Shown: in pieces, positions 31,815 to 40,549 of the stretch | Layout of the letters: every line of letters begins with the position of its first letter | Numbering within the stretch: position 1 is the first letter of the stretch | DNA from: AP-15 sp963795485 | GTDB taxonomy: Bacteria > Pseudomonadota > Alphaproteobacteria > ATCC43930 > CGMCC-115725 | Length of the DNA stretch: 64,000 bases | Assembly (NCBI GenBank): GCA_963795485.1 | Contig: CAWCIL010000006.1 | Span: forward strand, 744,001-808,000 | Direction: 5' to 3' | Program-made: the position numbers and the translations under genes | The notes under the pieces: generated by a model | What the model was told of the DNA's origin: nothing | The model's database searches: none | What the model saw: only the letters and a program-made list of their open reading frames with translations

Positions 31815-32492
31815 ATGGCCGCACCGCCTTTTGCCCTGATCCTCGAAGCCGCGCAGGCCCGTCACGGAGTGGCGGCGCTGACCGCGCGCTTAGCACAGCC
31901 GCGCAGCACCGGCCGAGCTCGAGGCGCTGGGCGACGACCGCTATCTGTCGCAGATGTCGCTGCGGATCTTTCGCGCCGGGCTCCGGCACAGCGTGGTCGA
32001 TACGAAATGGTCGGCTTTCGAGGAGGTGTTCGGCGGTTTCGAGCCGAGGCGCGTGCGGGCGATGCCGGACGAGGCGCTCGAAGCACTGCTCGCCGACCGC
32101 CGGCTGATCCGCCATTGGGGCAAGCTCAAGGCGGTGCGCGACAACGCCGCGGCGATGATCGCGGATTGCCGACGAGCACGGCAGCTTCGGCATTTGGCTC
32201 GCGCGCTGGCCGGGCAGCGACATCGTCGGGCTGTGGGCGGAATTGGCGAAACGCTTCAGCCAGATGGGCGGCAATTCCGGGCCGAGCTTTCTGCGCATGG
32301 TCGGCAAGGACACGTTCGTCCTGACCCATTCGGTCGTCGCGGCACTGCAGCGCTGGGGTGCTGCGGAACGGCCGCCGAAGACGCGGCAGGACCGCGCCGC
32401 AATCCAATCCTGCTTTCAACGACTGGGCCGCCGAGACCGGCCGCCCATTATGCCAATTGAGCCAGATCCTCGCCGCCTCGATCGAGGATTAG
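31815..32492 (+). CDS. DNA-3-methyladenine glycosylase-like protein (frame-broken)
   Basis: Stitched across three frame changes (near 31905, 32168 and 32418) this gives a ~225-residue HhH-GPD type DNA glycosylase of the Tag-related group: PFALILEAAQARHGVAALTA, MSLRIFRAGLRHSVVDTKWS, AFEEVFGGFEPRRVRAMPDE, HWGKLKAVRDNAAAMIAD, GGNSGPSFLRMVGKDTFVLT and the end NDWAAETGRPLCQLSQILAA. It should remove alkylated adenine from DNA. All pieces are collinear and conserved, so the breaks look like sequence errors, though three in 680 bases is the highest density in a plus-strand gene here and real decay is possible. Confidence 0.72.
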
Positions 32493-32503
32493 GGCCGGGC
32501 CGG

Positions 32504-32734
32504 TCAGTGTCCGAGCAGCTTCGCCACCCCGAACATCGCAGCAATTTCAACGACCACGTTGACAATGGTCGCGCCGACGATGATCCGAGTTATCCCCCGA
32601 AGGATATGGGTTCTGAAGGCATCTGATCTCGCCTCGATACGCACTCCGAACTCGCGCACATCTCTGCGGAGCGCGGCGAACTCTGCGCGAAGTGCCGCGC
32701 TTCCGACCGCGGCGTTCTCATTGATGCCGACCAC
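32504..32734 (-). CDS. Small coiled-coil protein with C-terminal membrane anchor
   Basis: A ~76-residue protein: an acidic/basic helix ALRAEFAALRRDVREFGVRI predicted as coiled coil, then ITRIIVGATIVNVVVEIAAM as a single membrane helix. Resembles the small DUF1640-like coiled-coil/TM proteins scattered in alphaproteobacteria. The likely start is a GTG whose G is the last base of the HAD gene stop codon (TAGTG), so translation is probably coupled; AAGGAAATTCGGAG serves as the ribosome site. A similar architecture is seen in the protein at 58230-58454. Confidence 0.6.
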   Translation of the reverse strand: MVGINENAAVGSAALRAEFAALRRDVREFGVRIEARSDAFRTHILRGITRIIVGATIVNVVVEIAAMFGVAKLLGH

Positions 32735-33522
32735 TATCGTGCGCTCCGAATTTCCTTCAGGAGCGCGTCTGCGACTTCGACAAAGCCGCTGCCTCCGGCG
32801 CCGTTGGTCACCCATCGCGGCGGCGTCGCCATGCGACCGACATAATGTCGCACGCTCGCAACGCCGACCGAATTCGGAAAAAAGCCGAACATCGGCTCGT
32901 CATTGAGCGAGTCGCCGACGTAGATGAACGTGTCGCGGTCGCGCTCGATGTCGGTCGCATAGAGCTCGGCGAGCATCCGGCGGGTCATCGCCAACTTGTC
33001 GAAACCGCCGAGCCAGCCGAGCACCCACAGCGAATTGACGACCGTGTGGGCGCCGGCCTCGGCCAGTGCCGCAACGATCCGCTCCGACAATGGCGGACCG
33101 GGATTGCAGAACGCGAGCGTGGTTTCGCGATAGGCTTGGTCGGGCGCCGTCGCCGAGCCCGGGACCGACGCCCGGATCTGGGCACCGAGCGCGGTGAGCC
33201 GGCGCCGGGCGCGGCGCCGCTCGACCTCGGGCGTCCAGAAATACCGCTCCGTCTGTCCCGCCTCGCGATCGTGCCGGAAGCACAGCCCGCCATTCTCGCC
33301 GATGACCGCGGCGACCGGCCACATCCGGCACATCAGGTCGCACCAACCCGCCGGTGCGGCGGTAATCGGGATCACCCGAAGGCCCGCGTCATCCAACCGT
33401 TCCAGAGCTTCGTAAGCCGCGGCCGGTAGGCGCGCCCCTTCGGTCAGGGTGTCGTCGACATCGGTCAGCACGAAACGGATGGTGCCGCGTGGCATCTCGG
33501 AGAAACGCTCGAACGGTTGCAT
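32734..33522 (-). CDS. HAD-superfamily (IIB) phosphatase
   Basis: A 262-residue phosphatase of the Cof / mannosyl-3-phosphoglycerate phosphatase branch. Motif I is VLTDVDDTLTEGARLP with the nucleophile aspartate, motif II ITAAPAGWC, and motif IV IYVGDSLNDEPMFGFFPNSV. The cap region lies between residues ~85 and 185. FVLTDVDDTLTEGARLPAAA followed by VIGENGGLCFRHD suggests a sugar-phosphate substrate, unspecified. The last two codons overlap the start of the small coiled-coil gene. Confidence 0.78.
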   Translation of the reverse strand: MQPFERFSEMPRGTIRFVLTDVDDTLTEGARLPAAAYEALERLDDAGLRVIPITAAPAGWCDLMCRMWPVAAVIGENGGLCFRHDREAGQTERYFWTPEVERRRARRRLTALGAQIRASVPGSATAPDQAYRETTLAFCNPGPPLSERIVAALAEAGAHTVVNSLWVLGWLGGFDKLAMTRRMLAELYATDIERDRDTFIYVGDSLNDEPMFGFFPNSVGVASVRHYVGRMATPPRWVTNGAGGSGFVEVADALLKEIRSAR

Positions 33523-33643
33523 CGCGGGCCCGCCTTGCCGGAGGGAAATCCCTTCCCTCGATATGCCCCTTGTGTTAGCGCACGCCCATATGTAAGCGCA
33601 CGGTCAGGCAGACAATGCCGCGACCAGTGCGGAGAACGAGAGG

Positions 33644-33958
33644 ATGCAGAGCCAGAATCGGTTTTTCGACGATCTCGCCCGTGTCGCCGCCGGGGCGATG
33701 GGCACCTTGTCGGGGGTCAAGGGCGAGGTCGAGTCGCGGTTGCGCGAGCAGCTTGAACGAGTGCTCGCCGGGATGGACCTCGTTACTCGCGACGAATTCG
33801 AGGCGGTCAAGGCCATGGCGGCGAAGGCCCGCGCCGAGCAGGAGGTGTTGGCCAGACGGGTGGCGGAGCTCGAAACGCTGGTCGCCAATCTGCGCGACCG
33901 CCAGCCGCCGCCCGAGTTACCCAGCCCCAATCCCACAACTCCGTCCTCATCCTTGTGA
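33644..33958 (+). CDS. ubiK: Ubiquinone biosynthesis accessory factor UbiK (BMFP domain)
   Basis: A 104-residue protein of the BMFP/UbiK family: QNRFFDDLARVAAGAMGTLS, a basic-amphipathic segment VKGEVESRLREQLERVLAGM, then DLVTRDEFEAVKAMAAKARA and a C-terminal leucine-zipper-like coiled coil EQEVLARRVAELETLVANL. Members assemble as trimers, bind membranes and support aerobic ubiquinone synthesis. Divergent from the HAD gene. The tail is proline-rich and probably disordered. The upstream GAACGAGAGG is a plausible ribosome site. Confidence 0.82.
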   Translation: MQSQNRFFDDLARVAAGAMGTLSGVKGEVESRLREQLERVLAGMDLVTRDEFEAVKAMAAKARAEQEVLARRVAELETLVANLRDRQPPPELPSPNPTTPSSSL

Positions 33959-34003
33959 TTCGGATTTGAGACCATTGTGTCGAGCTGCCCGAAGGAGCGC
34001 CCG

Positions 34004-34510
34004 ATGACATCCGTTGCCCTCTCCGAACCAACCCCTTTTTCCGGCAACCCGATCGATCTCGTCGAAGAGATCGTCAGCGCCAACGATTGGGCGCACGACC
34101 GGGCCAGCGAGGAGGAGTTGGTCGTCGAGATTTCCGGCCGCTGGTGCGACTACCGGCTCTATTTCGTCTGGCAGGAGGAAATCTGCGCAATGCACTTCTC
34201 CTGTGGGTTCGACATGAAGGTCCCGAAAGGCCGCCGGGTTGCGGTCTACGAATTGTTGGCGCTGGCCAACGAAAAGCTGTGGCTCGGGCATTTCGACCTG
34301 TCGGCCGAGGACAACTCGCCGGCGTTTCGCCACGCGGTGCTGTTGCGCGGCGTCGGGGTGGCGAGCGCCGAGCAGGTCGAGGACCTGGTCGACATCGCGC
34401 TCTCCGAATGCGAGCGCTTTTACCCGGCGTTTCAGCTCGTGCTGTGGGGCGGCAAGAAGCCGGCCGAGGCGATGGCGGCGGCGATGATCGACCCGGTCGG
34501 AGAAGCCTGA
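34004..34510 (+). CDS. YbjN domain-containing protein
   Basis: A 168-residue protein of the YbjN family, related to type III secretion chaperone folds. Segments NPIDLVEEIVSANDWAHDRA, ISGRWCDYRLYFVWQEEICA, MHFSCGFDMKVPKGRRVAVY and NEKLWLGHFDLSAEDNSPAF are typical. In alphaproteobacteria it is regularly found directly upstream of proC, as here. Its function is not established. The ATG at 34004 is chosen because GAAGGAGCGC lies just upstream; an earlier in-frame start would add nine residues. Confidence 0.82.
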   Translation: MTSVALSEPTPFSGNPIDLVEEIVSANDWAHDRASEEELVVEISGRWCDYRLYFVWQEEICAMHFSCGFDMKVPKGRRVAVYELLALANEKLWLGHFDLSAEDNSPAFRHAVLLRGVGVASAEQVEDLVDIALSECERFYPAFQLVLWGGKKPAEAMAAAMIDPVGEA

Positions 34511-34526
34511 GGGTGGGCGACACGTG

Positions 34527-35367
34527 ATGGGCGGCACGCCCGGCGAAGGCGGCGATCCGGCGCGGCGCACGCTCGTTCTCGTCGGCTGCGGCAAGATGGG
34601 CTCGGCCCTGTTGCATGGCTGGCTCGCCGGTGGCGCCGGCTCGCGTTTTCTGGTGGTCGAGCCGGCCGGCCCGCCGGCAGGCTTCGCGACCTGGCCGGCC
34701 GTCTCGTTTCACCGAACGGCCGAGGAATTGGCGGGCGAGCCCGCGCCCGACGCGGTCGTTTTCGCGGTCAAGCCGCAAGTCGATCGACCAGGTGCTGCCC
34801 CTCTATCGCCGCTGGGCCGGGCCGCGGACCCTCTTCCTCTCGATCGTGGCCGGCAAGACCATCGCCGGGATCAGCCGCCATCTCGGCCCGGCTTCGCTGG
34901 TGCGGACCATGCCGAACACGCCGGCGGCGATCGGGCGTGGGATCACCGTCGCTTGCGCCACCCCGCGGGTCACCGCCGGGCAGCGACGGCTCTGCGATGA
35001 ATTGCTCGCCGCCGCCGGCGAAAGCGTCTGGGTCGAGGACGAGGCGCTGCTCGACGCGGTCACCGCCGTTTCTGGCAGCGGTCCTGCCTATGTCTTTCTG
35101 CTGATCGAGGCACTGGCGCAGGCCGGTCGGGCGGCGGGGCTGCCGGCGGATCTCGCCGCCCATCTGGCGCGCAGCACGGTCGCCGGATCGGCCGAGCTCG
35201 CCCGGCGCACCGAAGAGAGCCCGGCGCAGCTGCGCCAGAACGTCACCAGCCCCGGCGGCACGACCGAGGCCGCTCTCGACGTGCTAATGGCCGAGAACGG
35301 CTTGACTAAGCTGATCGGCCGCGCGGTCGCCGCGGCGGCGGCCCGGTCGCGCGAATTGGCGAGCTGA
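34527..35367 (+). CDS. proC: Pyrroline-5-carboxylate reductase (frame-broken)
   Basis: The last enzyme of proline synthesis, reducing pyrroline-5-carboxylate with NAD(P)H. The Rossmann motif LVLVGCGKMGSALLHGWLAG, VVFAVKPQ, LFLSIVAGKTIAGISRHLG, VRTMPNTPAAIGRGITVA, AVSGSGPAYVFLLIEALAQA and QNVTSPGGTTEAALDVLM cover the family from end to end. The frame breaks near 34785, right after VKPQ, and continues without loss of conserved residues. Length about 280 residues is normal. It starts 14 bases after the YbjN gene and is followed by a TetR gene 24 bases later, suggesting one transcription unit. Confidence 0.88.
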
Positions 35368-35393
35368 GCCGGGTACCGCCGGAGATTTGGGAC

Positions 35394-36047
35394 ATGGCCA
35401 AGGGCACCGGCCGCACGGGCGAGGCGGGACGCAGGCGCACCGGCGGGCCCGACACCGCCGGCGAGGCCGAGCGGATCATCGAGGCGGCGCTGGCCTGTAT
35501 CGCGACCGAAGGCTGGCGGCGGCTGTCGCTGGCTGCGATCGCCCACGAAGCCGGACTGCCGATCCTGCGCGTCTACCGGATCTTTCGTTCGAAGCAGGCG
35601 ATCTTGTGCCGCTTTATCCGGCGGATCGACGAAGCGGTTCTCGCCGAGCCGCCTGCGGCAGAGGAAGACGAGCGGCCGCGCGATCGGGTGTTCGATCTCC
35701 TGATGCGGCGATTCGACGCGCTGCGGCCCTATCGGTCCGCCCTCGATGTGCTGCGCCGCGAACTCGCCGGCGACCCGGTGTCGGCGCTCGCGGCGGCGGC
35801 GGCGCTGGCGCGCTCGATGCGCTGGATGCTCGAAGCCGCCGACATCCCTACCGCCGGTCTGCGCGGCGCGTTAGCGGTCAAGCTGACCGGGGCGGCCTAT
35901 TTGTCGGCCATGCGCGTGTGGCGTCGCGACGATTCGGCGGACCTCGCTCAAACTATGGCGGCGCTCGATTCCAGCCTGCGCCGCATCGAAGGCTGGCTTT
36001 CGCCGAGCCGCCCGATGCGCCACCGCGACGAGCCTGCCCGCGCCTAA
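35394..36047 (+). CDS. TetR family regulator
   Basis: A 217-residue protein with a TetR-type N-terminal helix-turn-helix (residues ~27-75: AERIIEAALACIATEGWRRL, SLAAIAHEAGLPILRVYRIF, RSKQAILCRFI). The C-terminal ligand domain (LTGAAYLSAMRVWRRDDSAD) has no known ligand. It lies downstream of proC and upstream of a phasin gene; the short gap after it contains two inverted repeats that could be operators for this protein or for PhaR. A COQ9-like identity was considered because of location but the HTH is clear. Confidence 0.75.
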   Translation: MAKGTGRTGEAGRRRTGGPDTAGEAERIIEAALACIATEGWRRLSLAAIAHEAGLPILRVYRIFRSKQAILCRFIRRIDEAVLAEPPAAEEDERPRDRVFDLLMRRFDALRPYRSALDVLRRELAGDPVSALAAAAALARSMRWMLEAADIPTAGLRGALAVKLTGAAYLSAMRVWRRDDSADLAQTMAALDSSLRRIEGWLSPSRPMRHRDEPARA

Positions 36048-36124
36048 TTTTGCTGCACTGCGCAAAACTTTTCTTGACTGCGACCCGATGACCGCCGATA
36101 TTTTGGGCGTTGTGCATCGCACAA
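36048..36124 (+). promoter_or_regulatory. Two inverted repeats in the phasin promoter, PhaR-like
   Basis: The 107-bp gap before the phasin gene holds TTTTGC-N8-GCAAAA (36048-36067, internal TGCACTGC) and TTGTGC-ATC-GCACAA (36110-36124). TGC/GCA-rich palindromes in front of phasin genes are the recognised target type of the repressor PhaR, which is released by polyhydroxyalkanoate. Assignment is inference; the first repeat abuts the TetR stop codon and might instead be a hairpin at its transcript end. Confidence 0.5.
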
Positions 36125-36154
36125 TAAACCGCAGCCCAAAATGGAACCCAGCCT

Positions 36155-36586
36155 ATGGAAGCCCGTCCGAGCTTTTTCGATTTCGATGTGACCAAGATGA
36201 TGACCGATTTCCGTTTTCGCGCGTTCGACGTCGAAGCGATCATGGCTTGCCAGCGCCGCAACATCGAGGCGCTGAGCCAGGCAAACCAGCTCGCTGTCGA
36301 AGGGGTCCAGGCGGTTGCCCGTCGCCAGGTCGAGATCGCGCGTCAAGCCTTCGAAGACGTGTCGACGATGTTCCGCGAGTTCGCCCAGCCGTCCTCGACC
36401 GAGGACCGCATCGCCAAAAACACCGAATACGCCAAGCAGATGCTGGAAAAGAGCGTCAATCACGGACGCGAGATCACGATGCTGGCGACCAAGGCGGGCT
36501 CCGAGGCGGCCGACGTTCTGCGCAAGCGCGCGAGCGAGGGCCTCGACGAATTGCGCGAACTGGCAAAGCAGCAGACCGCTCGCTGA
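36155..36586 (+). CDS. Phasin family protein
   Basis: A 143-residue, almost entirely helical protein of the phasin family: FFDFDVTKMMTDFRFRAFDV, EAIMACQRRNIEALSQANQL, AVEGVQAVARRQVEIARQAF, then EYAKQMLEKSVNHGREITML and EGLDELRELAKQQTAR. Phasins coat polyhydroxyalkanoate granules and control their number and size. Its presence implies that the organism stores PHA. No polymerase gene is in the window. A distinct promoter with two palindromes lies upstream, and a hairpin terminator follows at 36761. Confidence 0.85.
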   Translation: MEARPSFFDFDVTKMMTDFRFRAFDVEAIMACQRRNIEALSQANQLAVEGVQAVARRQVEIARQAFEDVSTMFREFAQPSSTEDRIAKNTEYAKQMLEKSVNHGREITMLATKAGSEAADVLRKRASEGLDELRELAKQQTAR

Positions 36587-36640
36587 TCGCTGGAAGCGGC
36601 TTCCGTTCAATTGAACCGTCAGTCCCCGCTTGGCGTGAAT

Positions 36641-36659
36641 GGCCGGGACGAGCCCGGCC
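36641..36659. repeat. Dispersed palindrome, same core as the IS target
   Basis: GGCCGGGACGAGCCCGGCC is the exact reverse complement of the palindrome reconstructed at the IS insertion site near 3357/4650. It sits downstream of the phasin gene, embedded in a region with further short arms (TTCCCCGGAAATCC, CGCGGGGGCG). This shows the target repeat is present in several copies. Confidence 0.75.
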
Positions 36660-36760
36660 GAGACGTGAGCAGAAACACCGGGTCCTGCAGCCGAAAGCTT
36701 TTCCCCGGAAATCCCTACGCTTGCGCGGGGGCGACCGGATGATGCTCAACTCGTCCGGGG

Positions 36761-36790
36761 AGGCCGCCCCCGCCGCGGGACGGCCTTTCT
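36761..36790. terminator. Hairpin terminator between phasin and histidine kinase genes
   Basis: AGGCCG (36761-36766) pairs with CGGCCT (36781-36786), with CCC/GGG able to extend inside the loop, followed by TTTCTGT. It lies between two convergent genes and could end the phasin transcript; on the opposite strand no T-run is seen. Confidence 0.6.
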
Positions 36791-36815
36791 GTATGTTGCG
36801 GCGACTTGGTGCGCC

Positions 36816-38230
36816 TTATTGCGGCAGATGAACCCGGGCGCGCAGACCGCCATGCGGCGAAGTTTCGAGCCGGACATCGCCGCCATGACCGCGGGCCACG
36901 TCGCGTGCAATGGTCAGGCCGAGCCCGACCCCGCCCGTCGACCGGTTGCGTGAGGGATCGAGGCGGACAAAGGCCCGAAACACGCGGTCGCGGTCGGCCG
37001 ACGGTATCCCCGGCCCGTCATCATCGACGAGAATGTCGATGCCATTGGCCACCGGCACCGCCGTCAGCCAGACCCGGCTGCCGTGTCGGCGGGCGTTGCC
37101 GATCAGATTGGCGAGGCAGCGCTTCAGCGCGTTCGGGCGCACCGGGATCTCGTATTCGGCCGGAAGGGTGAGCGACAGCGGGGTCCCCTCGCGCCGCATC
37201 GCCGCGGCGACATCGTCGAGCAGCAGGGCGATGTCGGTTTCGACCGGCGCTTCGCTTCCCTCGCCGCGAACAAAGTCGAGATAGCCGTGCACCATGTGCT
37301 CCATCTCGGCAACATCCGACTTCAACTCCTCGACCACCGGGTCGTCGCCGAGGATCGCCAGCGCGAGCTTGATCCGGGTCAGCGGCGTGCGCAGATCGTG
37401 CGAGACCCCGGCCAGCATTTGCGTGCGCTGGCGGATCTGCCGTTGGATGCGTTCGCGCATGGTCATAAAGGCGACCGCCGCCTGACGGATTTCGACCGCT
37501 CCCTCGATCTTGAAAAACGGCACCGGGCGGCCTTTGCCAAAACCGTCGGCTGCCGCCGCCAGACGGCGCAGCGACTTGACCTGATTGCGCAAAAACAAGG
37601 TGGCGACCGCCAATAGGACCAGCGAGGATCCGACCATCCACATGACGAATATGTAGGTCGTGGAGCTATACAGCCGGTCCCAGGGCACCTCTACTCTCAA
37701 CACGCCTTGGGCCAGCTGAACCTCGATGCGCAGTCCTCGCGGGTCGTCGAGGCCGCCGATCCGCCACGCCCGGCCAACTCGGCCGCCCATCGCCTGGTTC
37801 AGCTGATCCTGGAGCAGGGTGCCGCTCAACCGCGACGGCGCGGCGGCGGCAGATGCGCGCCGCGTTCGAGGGTGAAGCCGAGATCGGTCAACGCCCCGCC
37901 GCGTTCCAGCAGAAGTTCGGTCGCGGCCGCGGAACGGGTCAACTCGATCGCCTCGATGGTCAGCGCGATGTCGCCGGCAACCCCGGTCGACAACCGCCAA
38001 GAGATCGCCGCCCAGTGGCGATCGTAAAAGATCCAGGTGGCGATCGCCTGCAGCAGAATGAGCGGCATCACGACGATCAGAAGCGAGCGGCCGAACATCG
38101 TGCGCGGCAGCACACGCTTGATCCACCCCGCCGGATGGACGGCGTGCTCGCCCCAGAGCTCGACCTCGGTCTCGCCGCCGGACTCCGCCGAGGGCCCGAT
38201 CGCCGGGCCCGTCGGCACCCCGATCGGCAT
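36816..38230 (-). CDS. EnvZ-like sensor histidine kinase (frame-broken)
   Basis: Inner-membrane histidine kinase of about 470 residues. The N-terminal part has membrane helix SLLIVVMPLILLQAIATWIF, a periplasmic domain, then a second helix YIFVMWMVGSSLVLLAVATL, a HAMP-like linker, the H-box MLAGVSHDLRTPLTRIKLAL, N-box ALKRCLANLIGNARRHG, and G-boxes DDDGPGIP and GGVGLGLTIARDVARGHGG. The frame breaks near 37840, in a CG-rich tract within the periplasmic part. The start ATG at 38230 is 4 bases after the stop of the response regulator gene, so the two are co-translated. The stimulus is unknown; osmolarity or envelope state would be the family guess. Confidence 0.85.
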
Positions 38231-38234
38231 GGGC

Positions 38235-38918
38235 TCAATCCGGCTTGAGGACATAACCGGTGCCGCGGACGGTCTGCAGGTAGCGCGGGAAGCGCGGATC
38301 GCGCTCGATCTTGCGACGCAGCCGGGTCATCTGGACATCGACGTTGCGCACGTTGCCGCTGAACTGAGACGACAGCGACAGCTCCTCGCGCGAGACCGGC
38401 TCCCCTGCCTTCTGCGCCAGGCTGGCGAGCAGCCCAGCCTCGGCCGCGGTCAGACGAATCATGTCGCCGCCCCGGAACAGCTCGCTGCGGGCCAAGTCGA
38501 AGCGGCAGCCGCCAAAGCGCACCTCGCGGCGCTCGGCATCGACCGCCGGACGCCGCTGCAGCAGATTGCGGATGCGCAGCACCAGTTCGCGCGGCTCGAA
38601 CGGTTTGGAGAGATAGTCGTCCGCACCCTGTTCGAGCCCGTTGACGCGATCCTCGGGCTCGGCCATCGCGGTCAGCAGCAGCACCGGGACCCTGTCGTCG
38701 CGTCGCAGGGCGCGCGTCAAGTCGAGGCCGCTCTCGCCTGGCATCATCACATCGAGCACGACGAGATCGAAGGCGAAACGCGCCAAATGGGCGCGCGCCT
38801 CGCGTGCATCCGCCGCGCTCGTCACCCGGAAGCCGTTCTCCGAGAGGTACCGCCGCAGCAGTTCACACAGCCGCGCATCGTCATCGACGACCAGGAGATG
38901 CGGTTCGAGCTCGCTCAT
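38235..38918 (-). CDS. OmpR-family response regulator
   Basis: A 227-residue two-domain regulator. The receiver (residues ~7-120) contains the acidic pair in LLVVDDDARLCELLRRYL, the phospho-acceptor aspartate in FDLVVLDVMMPGESGLDLTR and the lysine in ADDYLSKPFEPREL. The C-terminal winged helix includes IRLTAAEAGLLASLAQKAGE and VQMTRLRRKIERDPRFPRYL with the closing RGTGYVLKPD. It forms an operon with the downstream kinase. A MarR gene on the same strand lies 30 bases upstream, an arrangement I associate with alphaproteobacteria. Confidence 0.9.
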   Translation of the reverse strand: MSELEPHLLVVDDDARLCELLRRYLSENGFRVTSAADAREARAHLARFAFDLVVLDVMMPGESGLDLTRALRRDDRVPVLLLTAMAEPEDRVNGLEQGADDYLSKPFEPRELVLRIRNLLQRRPAVDAERREVRFGGCRFDLARSELFRGGDMIRLTAAEAGLLASLAQKAGEPVSREELSLSSQFSGNVRNVDVQMTRLRRKIERDPRFPRYLQTVRGTGYVLKPD

Positions 38919-38948
38919 CGCGGGTCGAATTATACGCCGCCGGCGCCG

Positions 38949-39449
38949 TCAACGCTTCACGCTCGATCCGATCTCGAAACGACTCCGGTCGACGGCGTCG
39001 GCGATGATCCCCAGCAGCACGCTGCGGAACCCCTCGACCGCGGGCCCTCCGGCCTGGCGATAGGCTTTAGCGACGCGGGCCCGCTGGGGCGCCGACACCT
39101 CGCGCTCGAGCGCGCGACCCCGCGCGGTCAGCTCGAGCAGGCGCTGCCGCCGGTCGTGCGGACCCGGCCGCTGATGGATGAAACCCTGTTCCACGAGTTC
39201 GCCGAGAACGCGGCTCAGGCTCTGTTTGGTAATGCGCAGAATGCCCAGCAATTCGCTGACCGTCATCTGCGGGTGGCGGCCGACGAAATGGATCACCCGG
39301 TGATGCGCACGCCCGAACCCATAGCGTGCGAGCACCGCGTCCGGTTCGGCGGTAAAGTCGCGATAGGCGAAGAACAGCAGCTCGATCCCGTCTCTGATCG
39401 CATCCTCGTCGAGAAAAGGCGGCCCGGTTCGGGCTTTTATGTCAGACAT
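38949..39449 (-). CDS. MarR family regulator
   Basis: A 166-residue winged-helix repressor/activator: GIELLFFAYRDFTAEPDAVL, GFGRAHHRVIHFVGRHPQMT, recognition region ELLGILRITKQSLSRVLGEL and the wing GFIHQRPGPHDRRQRLLELT. It faces ilvE across about 127 bases that probably hold both promoters; a TTGACT hexamer is present at 39452-39457. The ligand is unknown. It is followed by the OmpR-type regulator gene after 30 bases and may be in the same transcript. Confidence 0.85.
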   Translation of the reverse strand: MSDIKARTGPPFLDEDAIRDGIELLFFAYRDFTAEPDAVLARYGFGRAHHRVIHFVGRHPQMTVSELLGILRITKQSLSRVLGELVEQGFIHQRPGPHDRRQRLLELTARGRALEREVSAPQRARVAKAYRQAGGPAVEGFRSVLLGIIADAVDRSRFEIGSSVKR

Positions 39450-39576
39450 ATTGACTTATCTCGCAACCTTGGATACCTTCAGGCGTCCTCTTGGATATAA
39501 AGTTCCATCGCGACCGAGCCGGCGAGGTTCGCGACCAACAGCCGGCTCGAACAGCTCCGGTGCAAGGAAGACGTTC

Positions 39577-40506
39577 ATGGATATGATCCCTTTCGACGAC
39601 CGCGACGGCTTCATCTGGTATGACGGCCGCCTGGTTCCCTGGCGCGACGCCAAGCTGCATGTGCTGAGCCACGGGCTGCATTATGCAAGCTGCGTCTTCG
39701 AAGGCGAGCGTGTCTACGACGGCGCCGTCTTCCGGCTCGACGACCACAACGAGCGGCTGGTGAATTCGGCCCGGATCCTGGGCTTCGAGGTGCCGGCCAG
39801 CATGGACGACCTGACCAGGGCGACCCGGGAGGTCATCGCCTCGAACCATATCGTCGACGGCTATGTGCGGCCGATCGCCTGGCGCGGGGCCGAGCAGATG
39901 GGGGTTTCGGCGCAGGCGACCCGGATCCACCTGGCGCTCGCCGCCTGGGAATGGCCGGCCTATTTCTCGCCGGAGGCGCGGGCCAAGGGCATCCGCATGA
40001 AATGGGCGCCGTGGGCGCGCCCGGCGCCGCACACCGCGCCGACCCAGGCGAAGGCGGCCGGGCTCTACATGATCTGCACGATGTCGAAGCACGACGCCGA
40101 GGCCGAGGGCTGCGACGACGCGCTGATGCTCGACTGGCGCGGCCAGCTCGCCGAGGGCACCGGCGCCAACCTGTTTCTCGTCATCAATGGCGAGTTGCAC
40201 ACCCCGACGCCGGACTGCTTTCTGAACGGGATCACCCGCCAGACCGTGATCGGCCTCGCCAAAAAACGCGGGATCAAGGTGGTCGAGCGCGCGATCATGC
40301 CCGAAGAGCTGTCCAAGGCCGAGGAGATGTTCCTGACCGGCTCGGCCGCCGAGGTGACCCCGGTCGGCGAGATCATCGGCGAGCGCGGCCACTACCGCTT
40401 CACCCCCGGTGCCCTCTGCCGGCTGATGTGGGAAGACTACGACCGCACCGTCGGCAAAAAGGTCGGCGGCGAGCGCCGCGTAACGAACACGATCGCTCGT
40501 CGGTGA
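39577..40506 (+). CDS. ilvE: Branched-chain amino acid aminotransferase
   Basis: A 309-residue fold-type IV PLP enzyme that makes Val, Leu and Ile from their keto acids. FIWYDGRLVPWRDAKLHVLS, HGLHYASCVFEGERVYDG, the cofactor lysine in TAPTQAKAAGLYMICTMSKH, LDWRGQLAEGTGANLFLVIN and FLTGSAAEVTPVGEI are the expected segments in order. Another upstream in-frame start exists, but the ATG at 39577 has CAAGGAAG eight bases upstream and gives the family N-terminus. D-amino acid aminotransferase or ADC lyase is less likely because of the GLHYASCVFEG and EGTGANLF motifs. Confidence 0.88.
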   Translation: MDMIPFDDRDGFIWYDGRLVPWRDAKLHVLSHGLHYASCVFEGERVYDGAVFRLDDHNERLVNSARILGFEVPASMDDLTRATREVIASNHIVDGYVRPIAWRGAEQMGVSAQATRIHLALAAWEWPAYFSPEARAKGIRMKWAPWARPAPHTAPTQAKAAGLYMICTMSKHDAEAEGCDDALMLDWRGQLAEGTGANLFLVINGELHTPTPDCFLNGITRQTVIGLAKKRGIKVVERAIMPEELSKAEEMFLTGSAAEVTPVGEIIGERGHYRFTPGALCRLMWEDYDRTVGKKVGGERRVTNTIARR

Positions 40507-40549
40507 AGGCAAGCCGTGAGCGACGAACGGGCCGATCCTGATCCTGAAC

